Positions 7,693 through 14,550 of a stretch of DNA of 21,353 bases are shown in pieces (the first letter of the stretch is position 1; every line of letters begins with the position of its first letter). The notes under the pieces are model-generated. The model was not told where the DNA came from. It ran no database searches and saw only the letters and a list, made by a program, of their open reading frames with translations. Position numbers and translations under genes: made by a program. The DNA is from DASZGL01 sp035938875. GTDB taxonomy: Bacteria > Chloroflexota > Dormibacteria > Aeolococcales > Aeolococcaceae. Location: assembly GCA_035938875.1 (NCBI GenBank), contig DASZGL010000049.1, forward strand, positions 1-21,353, read 5' to 3'.

Positions 7693-9783
7693 GTGCCCCG
7701 GGTCGCGTGGCTGCCCCGGCGTGAAGCCTCGTTCTCGATTCGATTCGCCCTCATCCTCGGGCTGCTCGGCATCTTCATCGCGGGAGCATCGGCAGCGCTC
7801 CCGCTGTCTGGGGCAAGGACGACCAACCGCCAGGCTGCGCTCGACCGTGCCAGCGACAGGGCGACTGTGGCGGGCAACCTGCTGACTGCGCAGCTGCGGT
7901 CCATCGCCGACTTCAGCCGTGGCGTCGCCATGCAGCTCGTCACCGTCGGCGCACCGTCGACCGACACCGCCACGTTGCGAGTGTTCCTGATCCGGCTGGC
8001 CACCCAGGCCGGTGCCGGCGACGTCGTCGGCATCCGGCGGTCGGCGGATGTGCTCGCCGTCCGTGGCGGGACGACCGTCGACTCCGGCGTGGCTCCGGCG
8101 TCCTGGCTGGCACGGCTCGACGCCGGCGTCAACGGCGTGATCGCGGCCACGGACGGCGCTCCCTGGATGGTTGAAACGGCGGCGGTCCCAGGGTCGACCT
8201 CAGTGTCATTTGTCGCTCGGCCAATCGACGCCGGCGTTCTGCGCGCCATCGACGCGCAGCTGGGGACCAGCGCCAACACCGATGTCGCGTTGGTGCGGCA
8301 GGGCCGGATCGCGGTCTCCGCGCCAATCGCGGGGTTGCGCTTCGACCCTGGTGCGGAGCTTCCGACCGCGCTGCGCGACGCCGTCGCGATGGGCGCCGCC
8401 ACTGTCCTCGACGCGGGCAGCGGCGACACCGGACTCGCGGTCGCCCATCTCGGTGGCGGCTACGACCTGGTGGCGACGACGTCCGTGACCGGCACTGCGG
8501 GCTTCATCACCACGGTCGCCGCCCCGGTCGTTGTCGTCGCCGCCGCCGTCCTGGTCCTCGCCCTGCTGCTGGTGTACGTCGTCGTCGCCCGGAACCTTCA
8601 GCGACCGCTTCGCCGGCTCGACCGGGCCGTCGAGGCGCTGGCGCACGAGGACTTCGACGTCCCCGTCCCCACCGGTGGCGACGATGCCATCGGCCGGCTG
8701 GCGGCCTCGTTCGACACCATGCGGCGAGAGCTTCGTGACGTTCTGCGCACCGCCGAGGCGCGGGCCGAAATGGCCATTCAGCTGAGCTCTGTGCAGCCGC
8801 TCTCCGATGCTCTCGACAATGCCTGCGTGCTACTGCGGGACACCACGGGCAGCGGCGCCGCGCTCATCGTCCTCGCCTCGGGGAGCGGCAGCGCGGTCCA
8901 TCAGTCCGGTCTCGACCGGATCGATGACGGTGCGATCCTGCTCAGCGGTGACGGACCACTGGCCGTGGGCAGTCACCTTGATCGTCTCGAACCACTGCTG
9001 GTGAGCGCCCTCGCGGGGTCGCTCGAGGCTGCCGCAGGCATGCGCGACCTCTGCGTCGCGCCGCTGGTGATCGGCGGTCGCAGCCTCGGCGGCGCCGTCG
9101 CGCTGGCCGACAGGCCGGACGGGTTTCGCTCGGCCGACCAGCATCTCGTTGCCGCGGCGGCTGAGCAGGTGGCGCTCGCCGTCGAGCGTGACCGGCTCCT
9201 CGAGCAGGCCCGCTACCAGGCATGCACCGACGGCCTGACCGGTCTGTACAACTACCGCTTCCTCGTCGACTACCTGGACCGCCAGGTGGCGATCGCGCAG
9301 CGCAGCGGCTCGCCGCTGTCGATCCTCATGCTCGATCTCGACCACTTCAAGCTTCTCAACGACATCCACGGACACCTGGCGGGCGACCAGGCGCTGCGCC
9401 TGCTCTCCGGCACCCTGCAGAATGCCCTGCGCCGCAGCGACCTCGCGGCACGCTACGGTGGTGAGGAGTTTGTCGTTGTCATGGCCAATACCGAGAGCCA
9501 GGAGGCGAGGATCGTCGCCGAGAAGATCCGCGCGGCGGTCGCCGCCACGGACCTGGCGCTCGACGGCGACCACTCCCCCCAGGCGATCACCGTGAGCATC
9601 GGCGTCGCTGCGTTCCCCGAGTCGGCACAGAGCAGCCGTGACCTCGTCGCGGTCGCCGACGCTTGCCTTTACGCGGCCAAGGAGGCAGGCCGCGATCGCG
9701 TCTGTTTCGCCGGTGAGCAGCCCTCGGGTGACAGCTCGCAGCGACTCCGCGGGCGGCGACCGACCCCGTCCGAGGCGAGCTGA
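7693..9783 (+). CDS. Membrane diguanylate cyclase (sensor-HAMP-GAF-GGDEF)
   Basis: 696 aa from GTG 7693. Order: TM1 (about 16-38), an extracytoplasmic domain (about 40-268) of unrecognised type, TM2 (about 270-299), HAMP (about 297-350, RPLRRLDRAVEAL), GAF-like region (about 370-510), and GGDEF domain from CTDGLTGLYN. The active loop is GGEEF (589-593), metal-binding D548 sits in DLDHFK, and an I-site RxxD (580-583) lies five residues before GGEEF. It should therefore make c-di-GMP from two GTP and be product-inhibited. No EAL domain is present. The signal sensed is unknown. Its stop overlaps the threonine aldolase start (TGATG), so the two are probably coupled. Confidence 0.93.
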   Translation: MPRVAWLPRREASFSIRFALILGLLGIFIAGASAALPLSGARTTNRQAALDRASDRATVAGNLLTAQLRSIADFSRGVAMQLVTVGAPSTDTATLRVFLIRLATQAGAGDVVGIRRSADVLAVRGGTTVDSGVAPASWLARLDAGVNGVIAATDGAPWMVETAAVPGSTSVSFVARPIDAGVLRAIDAQLGTSANTDVALVRQGRIAVSAPIAGLRFDPGAELPTALRDAVAMGAATVLDAGSGDTGLAVAHLGGGYDLVATTSVTGTAGFITTVAAPVVVVAAAVLVLALLLVYVVVARNLQRPLRRLDRAVEALAHEDFDVPVPTGGDDAIGRLAASFDTMRRELRDVLRTAEARAEMAIQLSSVQPLSDALDNACVLLRDTTGSGAALIVLASGSGSAVHQSGLDRIDDGAILLSGDGPLAVGSHLDRLEPLLVSALAGSLEAAAGMRDLCVAPLVIGGRSLGGAVALADRPDGFRSADQHLVAAAAEQVALAVERDRLLEQARYQACTDGLTGLYNYRFLVDYLDRQVAIAQRSGSPLSILMLDLDHFKLLNDIHGHLAGDQALRLLSGTLQNALRRSDLAARYGGEEFVVVMANTESQEARIVAEKIRAAVAATDLALDGDHSPQAITVSIGVAAFPESAQSSRDLVAVADACLYAAKEAGRDRVCFAGEQPSGDSSQRLRGRRPTPSEAS

Positions 9784-10829
9784 TGTCGGCGACCAACCCG
9801 ACCATCGACCTGCGCAGCGACACCTTCACACTGCCCGACGAGGCGATGCGCCGCGCCATGGCACGCGCCGAGGTCGGCGACGATGTCTGGGGCGAGGACC
9901 CCACCGTGCGCCTGCTCGAGGAGACGATCGCCGCCACCCTGGGTAAACAGGCGGCGATGTACGTGCCCAGCGGCACCATGGCCAACCTCTGCGCGGTCGC
10001 TGCTCAGACCCATCCGGGGGACGAGGTCATCGTCGACGCCGAGGCGCACGTCGTCGTCTACGAGGTGGCCGGCAGCGCTGTGGTTGCCGGCGTCCAGTTG
10101 CGCACTCTGCAGTCGGACGGCGGCATCCCCGACGGCGACGCGGTTGCCGACGCCGTGCGCGTCGCCAACATCCATCATCCCGTCTCCACCCTCCTCGCCT
10201 TGGAGAACACCCACAACCGTCGTGGTGGTGTCGCGGCCACGGCTGACGCCGTGAACGCTGCGGCCGGAGCAGCTCACGCTCATGGTCTGCGCGTCCACTG
10301 CGACGGCGCCCGGCTCTTCAACGCCGCGGTCGCGCTCGGCTGCGGCGCAGCCGACCTGGTTGCCCAGTGCGACTCTGTGTCAGTCTGCTTCAGCAAGGGT
10401 CTGGGCGCTCCCGTGGGATCGGCGCTCGTCTCCGAATCCGCGACGATCGAGGAGGCCCGCCGCTGGCGCAAGCGGCTGGGTGGAGGCATGCGTCAGGCGG
10501 GCATCATCGCCGCAGCCTGCCTTTACGCTCTCGAGCACAACGTCGACCGGCTGGTCGAGGACCACGCCAACGCGGCACGGATCGCGCAGGCACTCGGCGG
10601 CGTGCCCGGGGTCAGCGTCCTGCGACCGGCGGTGCCCACCAACATCGTGATGCTGCGCACCCGGCAACCCGCCGCCGGCGTGGTCGATCGCGCCGCCGCG
10701 CGTGGTGTCCTGGTGACCCTGATGGACCGCCACCTGGTTCGCTGCATGACCTATCTGGGCGTTGACTCGGCGATGGCTGTCCACGCAGCGACAGTGCTTC
10801 GCGACGTCCTCGGCGAGCTCGCGGCCTAA
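9783..10829 (+). CDS. ltaE: Low-specificity L-threonine aldolase
   Basis: 348 aa, PLP fold-type I. It opens with IDLRSDTFTLP, typical of the family, followed by EVGDDVWGEDPTV, YVPSGTMANL, LENTHN, HCDGARLFNA with the PLP-binding Asp, and SVCFSKGLGAPVGS with K205 as the Schiff-base lysine. The length matches the family (about 335-350). It cleaves L-threonine and L-allo-threonine to glycine and acetaldehyde in the cytoplasm. The ATG overlaps the cyclase stop by one base; the metabolic link to c-di-GMP is unclear and may be only co-transcription. A strong hairpin follows the stop directly. The assignment is firm, the exact stereopreference is not. Confidence 0.93.
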   Translation: MSATNPTIDLRSDTFTLPDEAMRRAMARAEVGDDVWGEDPTVRLLEETIAATLGKQAAMYVPSGTMANLCAVAAQTHPGDEVIVDAEAHVVVYEVAGSAVVAGVQLRTLQSDGGIPDGDAVADAVRVANIHHPVSTLLALENTHNRRGGVAATADAVNAAAGAAHAHGLRVHCDGARLFNAAVALGCGAADLVAQCDSVSVCFSKGLGAPVGSALVSESATIEEARRWRKRLGGGMRQAGIIAAACLYALEHNVDRLVEDHANAARIAQALGGVPGVSVLRPAVPTNIVMLRTRQPAAGVVDRAAARGVLVTLMDRHLVRCMTYLGVDSAMAVHAATVLRDVLGELAA

Positions 10830-10865
10830 AAAAAGAAGCCCCCACCACCGGGTGGGGGCTTCTCG
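10828..10865. terminator. Shared intrinsic terminator between convergent genes
   Basis: A perfect 12-bp stem: GAAGCCCCCACC (10835-10846), loop ACCG, GGTGGGGGCTTC (10851-10862). Seven A bases (10828-10834) precede it on the plus strand, so on the minus strand the stem is followed by a T run. It is a canonical terminator for the histone-like gene and a weaker one for ltaE. Confidence 0.9.
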
Positions 10866-10875
10866 ATTCCGAGTG

Positions 10876-11436
10876 TCAGGACGGCGCGGCGGGTGCTGCG
10901 GGAGCTGCCGCGGGCGCCGCTGCGGGCTTCGCCGCGGCGCGACCACGCCGTGCGCCAACGCGTGTTGCTCGCTTGGCGGCTGGCTTGCGGACCGCAGCCT
11001 TGCGAGTTGCGGGCTTGCGCGCAGTGGTCTTGCGCGCGGTGGTCTTGCGCCGAGCGGTGGTCTTGCGAGCCGCGGGCTTGCGCGCGGTGGTCTTGCGCCG
11101 CGCAGTGGTCTTACGCCGCGCCGTGGTCTTGCGCCGTGCCGGCTTGCGAGCCGTGGTCTTCCGTGCCGTGGTCTTGCGCCGTGCCGGCTTGCGCGTGGTG
11201 CGCTTGCGGCCACGAACAGCGCTGCCGACGCGGCCTAGGGCCTTGCGGATGTCGGCCTCGAGCCGCGCCACGGTCTTCTCGAGTCCTGCGAGACGCTTCT
11301 CGAGGTCGCCGACCGGCAACGCCTTGGCGACGCGCCTCCGTGCCGTCGACGCACGTCTGACGGTGCGTTTGACGGCGGTCTCTCCGCGGCGGCTCAAGGT
11401 GTTGAGCACGCCACTTCTCCGCCTTGCTCTGGCCAT
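10876..11436 (-). CDS. Histone H1-like Lys/Arg-rich DNA-binding protein
   Basis: 186 aa from ATG 11436, with GGAGG 9 bases upstream; a longer reading upstream has no such support. Residues 1-40 are basic (ARARRRSG, RTVRRASTARRR). Residues 44-67 form a short leucine-heptad coil (DLEKRLAGLEKTVARLEADI). Residues 77-156 carry eight KTTAR units spaced by Arg/Pro/Ala, then an AAP-rich tail ending APAAPS. This is the composition of eukaryotic H1 tails, of bacterial histone-like proteins and of the C-terminal tail of the pseudomonad phasin PhaF. Non-specific DNA binding and compaction are expected. A coil followed by an AKP/KTTAR tail near phasin-like and PhaR-like genes suggests a PHA-granule or nucleoid role, by inference. 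Confidence 0.85.
   Translation of the reverse strand: MARARRRSGVLNTLSRRGETAVKRTVRRASTARRRVAKALPVGDLEKRLAGLEKTVARLEADIRKALGRVGSAVRGRKRTTRKPARRKTTARKTTARKPARRKTTARRKTTARRKTTARKPAARKTTARRKTTARKTTARKPATRKAAVRKPAAKRATRVGARRGRAAAKPAAAPAAAPAAPAAPS
10969..11208 (-). repeat. In-gene tandem repeat encoding KTTAR units
   Basis: The plus strand shows recurring GTGGTCTTGCG units with 15- and 18-base spacing. On the minus strand they encode eight KTTAR motifs at residues 88-140 of the histone-like protein. Near-identity at DNA level suggests growth by slippage or recombination. Confidence 0.8.
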
Positions 11437-12221
11437 ATGATCGGGCCTCCGCTGGTGACGCCCATGTGGGGGTGCGCCACGGTTTGCGTATCTGACAGGA
11501 CGTGGAGAAAACACACGCTGCCCTGCAGTTGTGCGTAAGCATGTCCTATGCACACAGATCTGTCAATCTCTCAGCGCACATCGACGGCGGCGCAACACCC
11601 TGCCGCACCGACTCGCGACACGTCCGAGTCATCACGTGGACCCGCAACAGTGGCGCGCGGCGCGGCGTTGTGGCCACCGCAGACAACTACACCGTGAGCC
11701 GACTCGCTGCGCTGCAGAGAGCTCCATGTGACGTGCTGTGCAGCATGCCGACCGCGTGGTCGGGAGGCTGTGGAAACGGTGCACAACGTCCTGCACAGCA
11801 GACGAGTACGTGACCAGATCCGCCAAAACCGACGCCCTCTTGGTTGTCAGTCGGACGTGGTCACGGAGTGCGGGCGTCGGCGCCGACGAGCAGTTCGACC
11901 GGCCATGCCGGGGGCGCATTCGAGGAGCGCCTGCGCGTGCTGCGCGCGGCGAATCTGTTGATACAGCGGGAGAATTGCCACCAGCGGCCCAGCCGTCGCG
12001 CAATCGCGACCAGACGCCGCCGCGGCCGGTGGCGTGCCGCACAGCCCGGCCACGAGCAGGGCCCCGGCCTCGGTTGGCGCCTGTTGTGGCGCCCCGGTGG
12101 CGGCTGGGCGGGGGCACCTGGCCTGGCGGCTTGCGCCCGCAGGCACCTGTGGATACTATTCATAACGCACTGCGTCAAATCGCGCCTGGCTGGGGCCGGA
12201 CGCCCACACCTGGAGACCACC
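11437..12221. other. 785-bp intergenic region without a convincing gene
   Basis: Open frames here are short, Arg/His/Cys-rich shadows with no family signature. The GC content appears lower near the left end. Visible items: a perfect palindrome ACAGATCTGT (11554-11563), an imperfect inverted repeat TGTGCGTA...TATGCACA just before it, and a promoter-like pair at 12131-12159. It separates two divergent genes and could hold their control region or a decayed gene. Confidence 0.5.
12131..12159 (+). promoter_or_regulatory. Putative promoter for the phasin-like gene
   Basis: TTGCGC (12131-12136), 17-base spacer, TACTAT (12154-12159). The spacing is ideal for a housekeeping sigma factor. The leader to ATG 12222 would be about 55 bases. 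Confidence 0.45.
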
Positions 12222-12539
12222 ATGACCACAACCACCTATCGGCGCGCCGCGGCAGGCGGCCGCCGCGCTCCTATGTCGCCCCCGACCCTCGTCGAGCAGC
12301 TTCAGGAGCGGGTACAGGACCTGACCGAAGCCCTGAGCGCCGGTCTCGAGCAGGTGCAGCTCCAGCTCACCGAGGCGATCGACGACATGCGGGCGCGTCT
12401 CATGGAGGCTGCCGACCAGGCGCAGGAGCGCGCCGGCGCCGCCGCCGGCCTGGCGCTGAAGCTGGCGTACGCGTACGTCGGTGCCGTGACCGTGGCTCAG
12501 GAGGAGATCACCACCCGGGTGCGCCGTACCCGCGGCTGA
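12222..12539 (+). CDS. Small coiled-coil protein, phasin-like
   Basis: 105 aa from ATG 12222, with GGAG shortly upstream. After a basic, disordered start (residues 1-20), residues 23-75 are continuous amphipathic helix (LVEQLQERVQDLTEAL...). Residues 79-97 (LKLAYAYVGAVTVAQEEIT) resemble the LAGLGAxAxAQEE box of phasins (PF05597-like PHA granule proteins). Phasins coat polyhydroxyalkanoate granules. The next gene on the same strand is a PhaR-type PHA regulator, which supports the idea. The protein is short for a phasin and lacks the usual C-terminal coil; a coil of that kind is instead present at the end of the PhaR-like protein. Phasin function is inferred, not proven. Confidence 0.6.
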   Translation: MTTTTYRRAAAGGRRAPMSPPTLVEQLQERVQDLTEALSAGLEQVQLQLTEAIDDMRARLMEAADQAQERAGAAAGLALKLAYAYVGAVTVAQEEITTRVRRTRG

Positions 12540-12562
12540 TCTCGCCCCCTGCCTGGGCCGCG

Positions 12563-12568
12563 TATAGT
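12563..12568 (+). promoter_or_regulatory. Putative -10 box (TATAGT) for the phaR-like gene
   Basis: TATAGT lies 52 bases before the proposed CTG start and 23 bases after the phasin-like stop. It could give the regulator its own transcript. No clear -35 was found. Confidence 0.35.
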
Positions 12569-12605
12569 CGAGCGGCCAACCCGGACCCGGGCAGAGCGGC
12601 ACCGT

Positions 12606-12623
12606 GGGAGGAGGCGTTCCCTG
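12606..12623 (+). promoter_or_regulatory. Shine-Dalgarno and CTG start of the phaR-like gene
   Basis: GGGAGGAGG (12606-12614), six bases, then CTG at 12621. No ATG, GTG or TTG lies in this frame between the SD and the conserved KKYSNRKLYDT box. The first canonical start in frame, GTG 12687, would delete that box. Confidence 0.65.
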
Positions 12624-13124
12624 GAAACGCACGTCGTCAAGAAGTACTCCAACCGCAAGCTCTACGACACCTTCACACGGCGCTACGTGACCCTCGACGT
12701 CATCGCCGAGCTGCTCCGCCGCGGCGACGAGGTCCGGGTGGTGGACCGCAACACCGGCGAGGACATCACCGCGGTCACCCTCAGTCAGATCCTGCTCGAC
12801 ATGGAGCGGCAGCGACGCAGCCCCATTCCCGAGCCGCTGCTGGTCGACCTGGTCAAGGAGCGCGGCGAGCAGCTGATCAGCATGCTCCGGGCCTCCTTTG
12901 CACTTCCCAGAGAGATTCGCAGCCGTGCTGCCGGCGGTCTCGAGCGCAGCGCACAGACGCTGGAAAATCGCGTCGACGACGTGCTCACCACAGGCCTGCA
13001 CAACCTCAACATCGCGACCCAGGAGGAGGTGGAAGCGCTGCAGCGTCGCGTTGACGAGCTGACGCGACGGCTCGATGCGCTGGACGAAACCGGCGCAGCC
13101 CAGACCACGCGACGCCGCCGGTGA
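12621..13124 (+). CDS. phaR: PhaR-type polyhydroxyalkanoate synthesis regulator with C-terminal coil
   Basis: 167 aa from CTG 12621. Residues 6-60 match the PHB/PHA accumulation regulator DNA-binding domain (PF07879-type): VVKKYSNRKLYDTFTRRYVTL, then VVDRNTGEDIT and LSQILLDME. Residues 70-110 continue the helical PhaR body (PEPLLVDLVKERGEQLISML). Residues 132-155 (ATQEEVEALQRRVDELTRRLDALD) form a leucine-zipper coil like that at the end of phasins, so the protein may reach granules as well as DNA. PhaR represses phasin and synthase genes and binds PHA. No phaC synthase gene is in the window. The stop overlaps the glutamate dehydrogenase start (GTGA), so the two are coupled. Confidence 0.85.
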   Translation: METHVVKKYSNRKLYDTFTRRYVTLDVIAELLRRGDEVRVVDRNTGEDITAVTLSQILLDMERQRRSPIPEPLLVDLVKERGEQLISMLRASFALPREIRSRAAGGLERSAQTLENRVDDVLTTGLHNLNIATQEEVEALQRRVDELTRRLDALDETGAAQTTRRRR

Positions 13125-14383
13125 CGGCCACGGCTGCGACGACCTCCAGCGCCTTCGCCACCGCCCAAAAGCTCTTCGACGACGCCGCCGACGCACTCGA
13201 CCTCGACCACGCCATGCGTGCCGTGCTCCGCGAGGTGAAGCGCGAGCTGGTGGTCCACTTCCCCGTCGAGTTCGACGACGGCACCTTCCGCGTCTTCACC
13301 GGTTTTCGAGTGCAGCACAACATTGCCCGCGGACCCGCCAAGGGCGGCCTGCGTTACCACCCGTCGATGACCCTCGACGACGTCAGGGCGCTGGCCATGT
13401 TCATGACCTGGAAGTCCGCAGTTGTCGACCTGCCATTCGGTGGCGCCAAAGGTGGTGTCATCTGCGACCCTCGTTCGCTGAGCATGGCCGAGCTGGAACG
13501 GCTCACCCGGCGCTTCACCACCGAGATATCGCTGCTCCTCGGACCCGAGAAGGACATTCCGGCGCCCGACCTGGGAACGTCACCCCAGGTGATGGCGTGG
13601 GTGATGGACACGCTGTCGATGCACGCCGGATATTCCGTGCCTGCGTCGGTCACCGGCAAGCCGATCGACATCGGCGGATCCGAGGGTCGCAATTCAGCGC
13701 CAGGGCGGGGCCTGGGCACCGTCACCCTCCGGGCGCTGCGCGATCGCGGCGTCGACCGCGATGGCGCCACCGCAGCGGTGCAGGGTTTCGGCAAGGTCGG
13801 TGAACAGTGCGCCCGGGTCCTCGCCCACGACGGCATCAGCGTGGTCGCGGTGTCCGACAGCAGCGGCGGCCTCTACCGTGAAGGCGGTGTCGACCTCCAC
13901 ACCATAGCCGCGCACCGCGATCGCGGAGGGCGTATCGCCGAGTGCGCCGGTGGCGAGCACATCAGCAATGCCGAGCTGCTCGAGCTGGATGTCGACGTGC
14001 TCGTCCCCGCGGCGGTGGAGTCGCAGATCCACGCCGGCAACGCGCCGCGGGTTCGCGCGCGGATGATCGCCGAAGGCGCCAACGCGCCGCTCACCCCGGA
14101 GGCCGACGCAGAGCTCAACGACCGCGGCGTGCTCATCATCCCCGACATCCTTGCCAACGCCGGCGGTCTGGTCGTCTCCTACTTCGAATGGGTGCAGGAT
14201 CTGCAGGCGTATTTCTGGGAGGCGGGCGCCGTCGATCGACGCCTCGAGCAGGTGATGACCCGCGCCTACGAACGCGTGCGCGAGCTCGCCGCCAAGCGTT
14301 CGATCACCATGCGCGACGCCGCCTACCGCATCGCCGTCACGAAGGTCGCCCGCGCCACTCACGTGCGCGGCATATACCCCTGA
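13121..14383 (+). CDS. gdhA: Glutamate dehydrogenase (Glu/Leu/Phe/Val dehydrogenase family)
   Basis: 420 aa from GTG 13121. The catalytic set is complete and correctly spaced: K74 in GPAKGGLRYHP, K98 in WKSAV, K110 in PFGGAKGG, D150 in PAPDLGT. These gaps (24, 12, 40) equal those between K89, K113, K125 and D165 of clostridial glutamate dehydrogenase. The Rossmann motif is GFGKVG (222-227). It catalyses reversible oxidative deamination of glutamate to 2-oxoglutarate and ammonia. Substrate preference for glutamate is likely from length and motifs. NAD or NADP use is not decided. It is fused at the DNA level to the PhaR-like gene by a 4-base overlap, suggesting shared control of carbon storage and nitrogen metabolism. 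Confidence 0.93.
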   Translation: MTATAATTSSAFATAQKLFDDAADALDLDHAMRAVLREVKRELVVHFPVEFDDGTFRVFTGFRVQHNIARGPAKGGLRYHPSMTLDDVRALAMFMTWKSAVVDLPFGGAKGGVICDPRSLSMAELERLTRRFTTEISLLLGPEKDIPAPDLGTSPQVMAWVMDTLSMHAGYSVPASVTGKPIDIGGSEGRNSAPGRGLGTVTLRALRDRGVDRDGATAAVQGFGKVGEQCARVLAHDGISVVAVSDSSGGLYREGGVDLHTIAAHRDRGGRIAECAGGEHISNAELLELDVDVLVPAAVESQIHAGNAPRVRARMIAEGANAPLTPEADAELNDRGVLIIPDILANAGGLVVSYFEWVQDLQAYFWEAGAVDRRLEQVMTRAYERVRELAAKRSITMRDAAYRIAVTKVARATHVRGIYP

Positions 14384-14387
14384 ACGG

Positions 14388-14501
14388 AGGGGGGATTCTC
14401 CCCCCTATGACTTGCCGACCGAGCCAAGCTCGGATCGGCCTTACCCCCCTCGGCGCTCCGCGAGCGCCGCCGGCGCGGTGCGTCGGGCGCGCTTCGCGCG
14501 C
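14388..14501. repeat. Cluster of four hairpins between convergent genes
   Basis: In order: AGGGGGGA-TTC-TCCCCCCT (14388-14406); GCCGACCGAGC-CAA-GCTCGGATCGGC with one bulged A (14414-14439); CGGCGCTC-CGC-GAGCGCCG (14451-14469); GCGCGC-TTC-GCGCGC (14487-14501). All have 3-base loops. None has a T run on either side. They may end transcription from both genes or be palindromic repeat elements. Confidence 0.7.
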
Positions 14502-14550
14502 TGATTCGCGCGAGGGACAGGACCGAGCCATTGCGCGTTTCCGCGCAGCC

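Noticed and set aside
7593..8429. 278-codon minus-strand frame inside the diguanylate cyclase
   Set aside because: Ser/Ala/Arg/Thr-rich shadow opposite a gene with clear domains; no independent evidence.
10969..11208. CRISPR-like repeat array
   Set aside because: Repeats are coding, contiguous, vary in spacing and have no unique spacers; they encode KTTAR units.
11847..12146. Minus-strand 99-codon frame with GPLVAILPLYQQIRRAQ
   Set aside because: A short plausible membrane-like stretch, but no start with SD, no recognisable family, and random-looking flanks. It might be a relic, not supportable as a gene.
11769..12157. DnaA-box-like TGTGGAAAC and TGTGGATAC, suggesting an origin
   Set aside because: Only two imperfect boxes far apart, no AT-rich unwinding region, and no dnaA, dnaN or other origin-linked genes nearby.
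11738..13054. 438-codon open frame on the plus strand
   Set aside because: It runs out of frame through the phasin-like and PhaR-like genes, is Arg/Pro/Gly/His-rich with no motif, and is typical high-GC shadow.
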